A stretch of DNA of 64,000 bases from JALOLV01 sp046295175 (GTDB taxonomy: Bacteria; Bacteroidota; Bacteroidia; Cytophagales; Spirosomataceae): the NCBI GenBank assembly GCA_046295175.1, contig JBKBNY010000005.1, positions 124,001 through 188,000 of the forward strand. Reading direction: 5' to 3'. Below, one piece after another: positions 58,213 to 64,000 of the stretch; position 1 is the stretch's first letter; each line of letters opens with the position of its first letter. A program made the position numbers and the translations under genes. The notes below the pieces were generated by a model. It made no database searches, was not told the origin of the DNA, and was given only the letters and a program-made list of their open reading frames with translations.

Positions 58213-59037
58213 ATGAAAAATAAGCTTACATGCTTTATTGTTGACGACGAAAAACCCGCCCATGTGGTCTTAGAAACATTGATTGGTAAAATTCCCTGGC
58301 TCGAATTGTCAGGTAAATTTTTTAATGCGATAGATGCCATGGAGGCCTACGAAAGGCTACAACCCGATTTATTGTTTTTGGATATTAATATGCCCGAGCT
58401 GACCGGTACCGAACTGCTCGATATTCTGAAACTCAACAAAACGCAAATCATCATGACCACGGCATACCCACAGTATGCACTCGATGGTTTTAAGTTTGAT
58501 GTAACAGGGTTTCTTCTAAAACCGATAGGTTTCGATAAATTTTTGAAGGCTACTTCAAAAGCCAAGATGCTTGCCGAAGCAATGGAGAAACTCCACGAAA
58601 AAAATGAGAATACCGAAGATGAGGTTTCGGAAGGGCTACCATCGCTTTCAGAAGAAGGCATCAAGGCGGTTATTGAGACAAATCCACCCGAAGGAATGGG
58701 TGGCGGTATCGACGATGAGTTTTTGTGGGTACGTGCCGACCGAAAGCTATTCAGGGTATTCTACAACGAGATTTTCCATGTCGAAGGGCTAAAAGATTAC
58801 GTAAAAGTTTATCACAAAAACGGAATGTTAATCATGCACGGTTCTGTCTCGACGATGGAGGCACAGCTCCCTCAAAAACAATTTTTAAGGGTGCACCGTT
58901 CTTACATCGTTAATCGTATGATGATAAAAATCATTGATGGAAACATGCTCGTTCTCGAAAATAACGAGAAGATTCCAATGACAGCCACCAACCGCGATGA
59001 GTTGATAGGAAGAATAACTGGGGGTAAATTTAAATAA
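58213..59037 (+). CDS. LytTR-family response regulator
   Basis: The protein has 274 residues. The receiver domain (1-~125) has the acidic pocket VDDEKPA, phospho-acceptor Asp57 in FLDINMPELTG, a TTAYPQYALDGF block and FLLKPIGFDKF. An acidic linker (~130-175) is followed by a LytTR DNA-binding domain (~178-272: FLWVRADRKLFRV, YNEIFHVEGLKDYVKVY, FLRVHRSYIVN). The stop is 2 bp before the kinase start, so the pair is co-translated. It sits between the LanB gene and further peptide genes and probably controls the RiPP locus. Confidence 0.92.
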   Translation: MKNKLTCFIVDDEKPAHVVLETLIGKIPWLELSGKFFNAIDAMEAYERLQPDLLFLDINMPELTGTELLDILKLNKTQIIMTTAYPQYALDGFKFDVTGFLLKPIGFDKFLKATSKAKMLAEAMEKLHEKNENTEDEVSEGLPSLSEEGIKAVIETNPPEGMGGGIDDEFLWVRADRKLFRVFYNEIFHVEGLKDYVKVYHKNGMLIMHGSVSTMEAQLPQKQFLRVHRSYIVNRMMIKIIDGNMLVLENNEKIPMTATNRDELIGRITGGKFK

Positions 59038-59039
59038 GA

Positions 59040-60245
59040 ATGGATTTATTGACATTTTATAAAAAGCACTATTTAGATGCCCCCGCATCGAAAAGGCAAA
59101 GGGTAAGAATAGCTTATCATATTACCTTTTGGCTATTCTTTTTAATCAATAACCTCACTTATATTTTTATTTCGACAGATGTCTTATCGAGAGTAGAAAA
59201 CCGCAATGCCACTATCATTTTGGTTGTGGCTTATTATTCGAGGTACGTTTTTATTTACTATTTGATTATTGCTACCCACAACTTTTTCATCAATAAATTA
59301 TCGCTTTCGAGGTTGATTGTCTTCGACATCGTCACCTCAATGTTCTATTTCCATACGATTACCTACGCCATGTATTTTTTATTGGATAGAAACATCGGTA
59401 TTGAAGGGATTCCGGGTGGGTACAAGATTTTAGGGACATCCTACCTTTCGCTTAACATCGAGCGATTCAGCTTCAAGAGTTTTATAGAAGTCATTTTTGC
59501 AGGATTCAAGGAGTTCGACTATATGTTTATTGCGATTGTACTCAAACTCGTCAAGACAATATTCGAGAAGCAACTTCTACTCAATAAACTACAGGTTGAT
59601 TCGCTCAAGATGGAATTGCGTGTATTGAGAGCCCAAATAAATCCTCATTTTGTGTTTAATGTCATCAATGCCGCCTATGCGAAGATTCTGCCCGTCGATG
59701 AGAAATCATCAGAATACCTGCTCAAAACCAGCGATATTCTCCGATTTACCCTTTACGAGACCGAAGAAGATTTTATTAGCCTACAAAAAGAACTTGATTG
59801 TGTAGAGAAGTACATCGAACTCGAACACATCAGGCACGAAGAGCGGCTAAAGCTGAATTTTAAAGTAAAAGGCACCCCCGAACCCAAACACGACCTACCA
59901 ACGTTGTTGCTTCTGACATTGGTCGAAAACGCCTTTAAGCACGGAACCCACAGTTCTCGGCAAGAATCGTGGATTAACATTAAATTAGAAATCGAAAACG
60001 ACCGACTCACAATTGATATTAAAAATAGTAAACCTCCGCATCCTAAATTTAAGAATGGCACTGGTACCAACGAGGGCGGATTAGGCCTACTAAATCTTCG
60101 TAAAAGACTTGAGGTATTTTATCAAAAAAATCATACATTTGAAATCACTAATTTAGACCAAGAATTTGGGGTTTTCGTAGAAATTCCACTGACTGGTGTT
60201 GCCGAAAAAAAGGTAAAAAACAAATTCATCGAAGAATTCGACTAA
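59040..60245 (+). CDS. LytS/YehU-type sensor histidine kinase
   Basis: The protein has 401 residues. About five hydrophobic segments in residues ~25-185 form a membrane sensor without a large external domain. The His_kinase motif LRAQINPHFVFNVINA carries the phospho-accepting His203. The ATPase part has TLVENAFKHGT (N box) and GGLGLLNLRKRLEVFY (G box). It is partner of the LytTR regulator just upstream. Similar pairs sense peptides or cell-envelope state. Here autoinduction by the mature RiPP is an attractive but unproven idea. Confidence 0.92.
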   Translation: MDLLTFYKKHYLDAPASKRQRVRIAYHITFWLFFLINNLTYIFISTDVLSRVENRNATIILVVAYYSRYVFIYYLIIATHNFFINKLSLSRLIVFDIVTSMFYFHTITYAMYFLLDRNIGIEGIPGGYKILGTSYLSLNIERFSFKSFIEVIFAGFKEFDYMFIAIVLKLVKTIFEKQLLLNKLQVDSLKMELRVLRAQINPHFVFNVINAAYAKILPVDEKSSEYLLKTSDILRFTLYETEEDFISLQKELDCVEKYIELEHIRHEERLKLNFKVKGTPEPKHDLPTLLLLTLVENAFKHGTHSSRQESWINIKLEIENDRLTIDIKNSKPPHPKFKNGTGTNEGGLGLLNLRKRLEVFYQKNHTFEITNLDQEFGVFVEIPLTGVAEKKVKNKFIEEFD

Positions 60246-60254
60246 TTAGTATAA

Positions 60255-60262
60255 TACCTTTG
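60255..60262 (+). promoter_or_regulatory. Possible TAnnTTTG -7 box before the orphan GG peptide
   Basis: TACCTTTG matches the Bacteroidota -7 consensus and lies 67 bp before the peptide start. No good -33 TTTG partner is present about 19 bp upstream, so the assignment is weak. Confidence 0.25.
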
Positions 60263-60329
60263 ACATAGGTGCTATTGAATGTCTAATTTTGATTCAAATT
60301 AATTAACTAACAATTCAATTTTTACAACT

Positions 60330-60461
60330 ATGAAAAAGAATCTCGGTAGTCAAACACTAACAATCAAAAAAACAACAATCAGTAACCTATCTTTAAACAA
60401 AAATTTGGGTGGGGTATTCACAAATATTACAAGTAAAGTTTGCTCTTTGCAGAATTTATAA
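60330..60461 (+). CDS. Orphan GG-type RiPP precursor-like peptide
   Basis: This 43-residue frame is too short for standard gene callers. The leader-like part MKKNLGSQTLTIKK, TTISNLSLNKNLGG ends in a double glycine at residues 27-28. The core-like part is VFTNITSKVCSLQNL. It has one cysteine plus Thr and Ser residues, so a single lanthionine ring is possible. It also has the NLSLNK segment reminiscent of the LSLDKE leader box. A strong terminator follows, so it closes the lanthipeptide/two-component unit. It could be a signal peptide for the kinase. The gene call rests on spacing, start, GG motif and terminator. Confidence 0.65.
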   Translation: MKKNLGSQTLTIKKTTISNLSLNKNLGGVFTNITSKVCSLQNL

Positions 60462-60495
60462 TCCGATTTCTATTACCCTAATTTAAGACATTTCT

Positions 60496-60525
60496 AAGCC
60501 TAATAGCCTCGCTATTAGGCTTTTT
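60496..60525 (+). terminator. Strong intrinsic terminator
   Basis: AAGCCTAATAGC and GCTATTAGGCTT form a perfect 12-bp stem with a CTC loop and a run of five T, 34 bp past the orphan peptide. It separates the lanthipeptide unit from the radical SAM unit. Confidence 0.85.
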
Positions 60526-60526
60526 C

Positions 60527-60551
60527 GTTTTTAGCACCTTACGCTAAAAAC
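60527..60551. other. Second hairpin right after the terminator
   Basis: GTTTTTAGC and GCTAAAAAC form a perfect 9-bp stem with a 7-nt loop, immediately behind the T-tract of the strong terminator. It might be a back-up terminator or an operator near the promoter of the next unit. Confidence 0.4.
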
Positions 60552-60665
60552 ATATAAACTGCTCATTCTTTGTTTAATCGAAAAACTACCTATCCTTGTC
60601 GAAATAATTTCACTTCCTCTCTTTTCAAGGCTTACTTTGGTCATCAAATCTAAAACATATTTAAT

Positions 60666-60872
60666 ATGAGAAAGAGCGTTGACCAGCTATTGCACGAAGC
60701 TTTTGAAGACGACCAAAATGTTTTCCAAAATGACTGGATAGAAATCCTTCCGAACGAAATCGGCGAAGAAATAAGAGGTGGCGACCGCCCCTATCAGCCT
60801 ATGATTTATGAGGCACAAACCAAGCATTCACGGTTCAGACCCATGATGTTTCTCGAAAAGCTCGGGTTGTGA
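60666..60872 (+). CDS. Candidate radical SAM RiPP precursor A
   Basis: The protein has 68 residues. It begins MRKSVDQLLHEAFEDD and has an acidic leader ending IGEEIRGG, with the double glycine at residues 38-39. The predicted core is 29 residues, DRPYQPMIYEAQ, TKHSRFRPMMF and LEKLGL. It carries aromatic or histidine residues at 43, 48, 54, 57 and 62, each followed by residues suitable for three-residue cyclophane crosslinks (Y-Q-P, Y-E-A, H-S-R, F-R-P, F-L-E). It is followed by a second peptide with the same leader end, then the maturase and exporter. I recognise no named family. Confidence 0.78.
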   Translation: MRKSVDQLLHEAFEDDQNVFQNDWIEILPNEIGEEIRGGDRPYQPMIYEAQTKHSRFRPMMFLEKLGL

Positions 60873-60922
60873 TAATTCTCAATAAAAAATACTTATTCAC
60901 TCAAATCAAAACTTAAAAGAAA

Positions 60923-61117
60923 ATGGCAAAGAAACGTTTTTCGATTAGTCTTTTCGATAAAAAGAATGCTCGTAAATCGCTCGATTCGCTCATGAACGAA
61001 GACGAAACAAAAGTAATCGGAGATGATATTCACGGCGGATGGAATCAGTACAAACAGCCCCCTTACGACGACGACGATGAGCCAAAAACCAAGAAGAGCA
61101 AACAAAAGAAAGATTAA
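60923..61117 (+). CDS. Candidate radical SAM RiPP precursor B
   Basis: The protein has 64 residues. The leader MAKKRFSISLFDKKNARKS ends in IGDDIHGG, with the double glycine again at 38-39. The predicted core starts WNQYKQPPY and then turns into DDDDEPKTKKSKQKKD, an acidic-then-lysine-rich tail. The aromatic residues 40, 43 and 48 are candidates for W-N-Q, Y-K-Q and Y-D-D cyclophanes. The highly charged tail may be a follower removed later or a part of the product. The gene lies 37 bp before the maturase gene. Confidence 0.78.
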   Translation: MAKKRFSISLFDKKNARKSLDSLMNEDETKVIGDDIHGGWNQYKQPPYDDDDEPKTKKSKQKKD

Positions 61118-61154
61118 CGATACGAATATCACCTAACCAAATTTAACCTACCGA

Positions 61155-62384
61155 ATGAAAAAAAAGGCGAATATAAAGGGTTTAGTACTGAAAGTCGCCA
61201 GTAGGTGCAACCTCAATTGTTCGTATTGCTATATGTACAACTTGGGTGATTTATCTTACCTGAATCAGCCCAAGAAAATGTCGAATGAAGTAGTAGAGGC
61301 CGTCATAAATCAGGTAAAGAGACAGAGTCAAATTTATGATTTGAATGAGTTTGAGTTCATTTTTCATGGTGGAGAGCCTTTGTTATTGCCCAAAGCATTT
61401 TTTAGAAACTTCGTAACAAAGGCCCAAAGCACCCTCAAAGGTATAAACCTGAGGTTTGGCGTGCAGACCAACGGCTCGCTTTTAGACGATGAGTGGTGTA
61501 GTTTATTAAAAGAATTAGGCGTTGGAGTCGGGATTAGCATCGACGGCCCAGAAGAGATACACAACATTTATAGGATTGATAAACAAGGAATTGGCTCTTT
61601 TGATGCGGTTGTTAGAGGAATCGGGATTGCGAATCAGAATAATTTAAAAATCGGGATATTATCGGTTGTGAATCCGGCAACAGATGCCCGTGAGATTTAT
61701 GGATTTTTTAAATCGCTGAATACCAAGTCGATTGATTTTCTGTTCCCCGACCATCACCACGATTTTTTGCCGAATCAATACCAAGAAAATGGGCTATCGC
61801 CCGATTTTACCCCATTTGGGGATTGGTGGATAAAGTTATTTGACTCATGGTTTTATGGCCAAGACACAAAGCCGAGCATTAGATTTTTGAGCCAGATAAT
61901 ATTGATGATAATTGGGATTGATAACGGATTCGAGACAATCGGGCAGCAAGAAAACAACTATTTAATCATCGAAACCGATGGTAGTATCGAAGCCTCAGAT
62001 TACCTAAAAGCTTGTGGCGATGGATTTACCAAAGAAGGCAAAAATGTATTGTTTGATGACTTCGACAAAGCCGTAAATACCCACTTAATTACACTTCACC
62101 GACACAGCCACCGCAACTTACCCAAACAATGCACCAAATGCCCAATAAAGGATGTTTGTGGCGGCGGGCATTTGGCACATCGGTTTAGCAGAGAGAGAGA
62201 ATTCGATAATCCGTCAATTTACTGTTTCGACCTAATGAAACTCATCACACACATCCAAAACATTGTGGTTGCACGGCTCCCCAAAGAGATTGTTGATGCA
62301 ACTGGCATAGAACCCATACAATACGAAGAAGTAATAGAGACATTGCAAATCAGCGGTTTTACTCAAATAATTGATAAAAATTAA
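61155..62384 (+). CDS. Radical SAM/SPASM peptide maturase, cyclophane-forming type
   Basis: The protein has 409 residues. The radical SAM cluster motif CNLNCSYC has Cys18, Cys22 and Cys25, preceded by VLKVASR. FHGGEPLLL binds S-adenosylmethionine. The C-terminal SPASM region has Cys287 (KACGDGF), then CTKCPIKDVC (Cys326, 329, 335) and the stretch CGGGHLAHRFSRE, FDNPSIYCFDL with Cys357. This C-terminal pattern is that of the GrrM/OscB/FxsB-like maturases that make three-residue cyclophanes. Two GG-leader peptides lie just upstream and a C39 exporter starts 4 bp after the stop, so the operon logic is complete. The exact crosslink is not deducible. Confidence 0.9.
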   Translation: MKKKANIKGLVLKVASRCNLNCSYCYMYNLGDLSYLNQPKKMSNEVVEAVINQVKRQSQIYDLNEFEFIFHGGEPLLLPKAFFRNFVTKAQSTLKGINLRFGVQTNGSLLDDEWCSLLKELGVGVGISIDGPEEIHNIYRIDKQGIGSFDAVVRGIGIANQNNLKIGILSVVNPATDAREIYGFFKSLNTKSIDFLFPDHHHDFLPNQYQENGLSPDFTPFGDWWIKLFDSWFYGQDTKPSIRFLSQIILMIIGIDNGFETIGQQENNYLIIETDGSIEASDYLKACGDGFTKEGKNVLFDDFDKAVNTHLITLHRHSHRNLPKQCTKCPIKDVCGGGHLAHRFSREREFDNPSIYCFDLMKLITHIQNIVVARLPKEIVDATGIEPIQYEEVIETLQISGFTQIIDKN

Positions 62385-62388
62385 GGCT

Positions 62389-64000
62389 ATGTTAGGCAAC
62401 AAATACAAGTTTTTTAGTCAATTGGACTTCATGGATTGTGGACCGACTTGTCTAAGAATGATAAGTTCGTATTTTGGCAAAGATTACAGCATAGATTTTC
62501 TTCGAGCCAATGCCTACATTTCGCGTTCGGGGGCAAGTATGGTAAATCTGAGTCTTGCAGCCGAAAAAGTGGGTTTCAGAACTTTGATGGTTAAAATCAA
62601 GTACGATAAACTCACCCAAGAAGCTCCCCTACCGTGTATCCTACACTGGAACCAAGAACACTATGTAGTTTTGTACGATTGTGTTCATAAATTTTCGTGG
62701 TCAAAATTCCGTTTTGAAGAACGACTCATTATCGCCGACCCTGGACATGGGCTGATTTCGCTCGATAAAGAAGTATTTTTGAAGTGCTGGACAGCCGATA
62801 ATCCTCAGCAAACGGGTGTTGCGTTACTGATGGAGCCATCGCCAGAATTTTTTCAAATAGATGCCGAAGAAAAAGAGAAAAATACAGATGGCTTTAAGTT
62901 TTTGCTTCAGTATCTGATGCCCTACAAAAAATATTTGTTTCAGATATTTCTCGGAATGCTCTTTGGCAGCTTGGTGAGCCTTATTTTTCCGTTTCTGACC
63001 CAATCATTGGTAGATTACGGAATCCACCAACACAATCTCGGTCTTATACACCTCATATTGATTGCCCAACTCTTACTATTTTTAGGGGGAGTCGGGGTCG
63101 ATGTCATCAGAAATTGGATATTACTACATATCAATACCCGAATCAGCGTCAGTATTATCTCCAATTTTTTAATCAAACTAATGAAACTACCGATTAGTTT
63201 TTTTGAAAGCAAAAATGTAGGAGACATCACACAACGCATCAACGACCACCACCGAATAGAAGATTTTTTGACGGGTCATACCATAAATACGCTTTTCTCG
63301 ATACTAAATATCCTTATCTTTTCGGCAGTTCTTGGGGTTTACAGCGTAAAACTACTCATTGTATTTTTGGTAGGTAGCACATTATCTCTGGCTTGGGTAT
63401 TCTTATTCTTAAAGCAGCGTAAAGACCTCGATTATAAGCGTTTTCAGCGAATGCGTGAAAACCAAAGTAGTATTTTTGAGCTGATTACGGGTATGCAAGA
63501 AATCAAACTCAACAATTGCGAAAGAGCCAGAAGATGGGAATGGGAAAGAATCCAAGCAAAACTCTTTAAGGTAAATATCAAGGGTTTAAGCCTTGAGCAA
63601 TACCAAGAGGTTGGGTCTTCGTTTTTTACACAATCCAAAAACATTATTGTAACCTACATTGCAGCTACACAAGTGATTCACAACGAGATTTCGTTGGGTG
63701 TAATGCTCAGTATCTCGTATATCATTGGGCAAATGAATGGCCCATTAAGCCAAATTATTGAATTCATCAAAAGTGTGCAAGACTCTAAAATGAGCCTCGA
63801 CCGCCTCAGCGAGATTCATAATAAATCTGACGAAGAACTCAACGAAGAATTTATCATGAATAAACGAGGGAGCATCGAAAGCTACAGCGAAGCCAACCTC
63901 GACGATGCGAGCCATTCGCTTCGCTACAACAACCTTTTAGAAGATACCGAAGAGGGTATTCAGCTTCGCAATCTATCTTTTAAATACGGCGGACCGCATT
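62389..64000 (+). CDS. C39-peptidase ABC exporter (partial, runs off right edge)
   Basis: The frame is open from ATG 62389 to the window end, 537 codons. Residues ~1-130 are a C39 bacteriocin-processing peptidase with Q11LDFMDCGPTC (Gln11, catalytic Cys17), ILHWNQEHYVVLY (His) and IADPGHG (Asp). It would cut after double glycines. An ABC transmembrane domain follows (~165-440, six hydrophobic segments). A short acidic linker leads to QLRNLSFKYG at the end, the start of the ATPase domain. The Walker A motif lies beyond the window. The gene is 4 bp from the radical SAM stop. It is the only exporter seen here and may process both peptide families. Confidence 0.92.
   Translation, partial: MLGNKYKFFSQLDFMDCGPTCLRMISSYFGKDYSIDFLRANAYISRSGASMVNLSLAAEKVGFRTLMVKIKYDKLTQEAPLPCILHWNQEHYVVLYDCVHKFSWSKFRFEERLIIADPGHGLISLDKEVFLKCWTADNPQQTGVALLMEPSPEFFQIDAEEKEKNTDGFKFLLQYLMPYKKYLFQIFLGMLFGSLVSLIFPFLTQSLVDYGIHQHNLGLIHLILIAQLLLFLGGVGVDVIRNWILLHINTRISVSIISNFLIKLMKLPISFFESKNVGDITQRINDHHRIEDFLTGHTINTLFSILNILIFSAVLGVYSVKLLIVFLVGSTLSLAWVFLFLKQRKDLDYKRFQRMRENQSSIFELITGMQEIKLNNCERARRWEWERIQAKLFKVNIKGLSLEQYQEVGSSFFTQSKNIIVTYIAATQVIHNEISLGVMLSISYIIGQMNGPLSQIIEFIKSVQDSKMSLDRLSEIHNKSDEELNEEFIMNKRGSIESYSEANLDDASHSLRYNNLLEDTEEGIQLRNLSFKYGGPH

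Overview
The window looks like a chromosomal segment of a Bacteroidota bacterium, most likely order Cytophagales. The reasons are a gliding/type-IX-type C-terminal sorting domain, a Bacteroidota-type class I lanthipeptide leader, an outer-membrane barrel of the CarboxypepD_reg/OMP_b-brl_3 kind, a DUF3127 protein, weak or absent Shine-Dalgarno sites with AT-rich leaders, and one good TAnnTTTG-type promoter. Genus cannot be decided from the sequence alone. No tRNA, rRNA, CRISPR array or intact insertion sequence was seen.

Region 1 (1-35429, minus strand): four tandem genes for very large exported repeat proteins, read from right to left. They are a 1738-residue CARDB/DUF11-type protein, a 6257-residue giant (LamG-like, DUF8202-like, DUF11 and about 2000 residues of thrombospondin type 3 calcium-binding repeats), a 1617-residue type 3 repeat protein, and a CARDB/DUF11 protein of at least 1983 residues that runs off the left edge. 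Strong hairpins follow three of the four stop codons. Three of these proteins plus a fifth smaller one (36616-38166) begin with the same roughly 150-residue module. Two of them share a C-terminal module that contains dockerin-like calcium loops. I infer a family of cell-surface adhesins or matrix proteins.

Region 2 (35545-39388): two AraC-family regulators flank a protein that has the shared N-terminal module and a type B (gliding-motility-associated) sorting domain.

Region 3 (39396-46203): housekeeping and sugar genes. These are a ThuA-like/propeller/PKD exported protein, miaA, a DUF3127 OB-fold-like protein with an SSB-like tail, a block of 77-bp tandem repeats, and a sugar set of PfkB-family kinase, AGE-family epimerase and aldose-1-epimerase-like protein.

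Region 4 (46499-64000): a composite RiPP (ribosomal peptide) locus and the most interesting part of the window. The left-pointing arm carries two LanC-like cyclases, two luciferase-like flavin enzymes and an outer-membrane barrel. The right-pointing arm carries four paralogous class I lanthipeptide precursors, a full-length LanB dehydratase, a LytTR response regulator with its LytS-type kinase, and an orphan GG peptide ending in a strong terminator. It is followed by a second unit: two new precursor-like peptides with a shared IG[ED][ED]I.GG leader end, a radical SAM/SPASM maturase of the cyclophane-forming type, and a C39-peptidase ABC exporter that runs off the right edge. The model is that LanB and LanC make several lanthipeptides, the flavin enzymes tailor them, the radical SAM enzyme crosslinks the second set, and the single visible GG-protease exporter may serve both. 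One LanC has lost two of its three zinc ligands.
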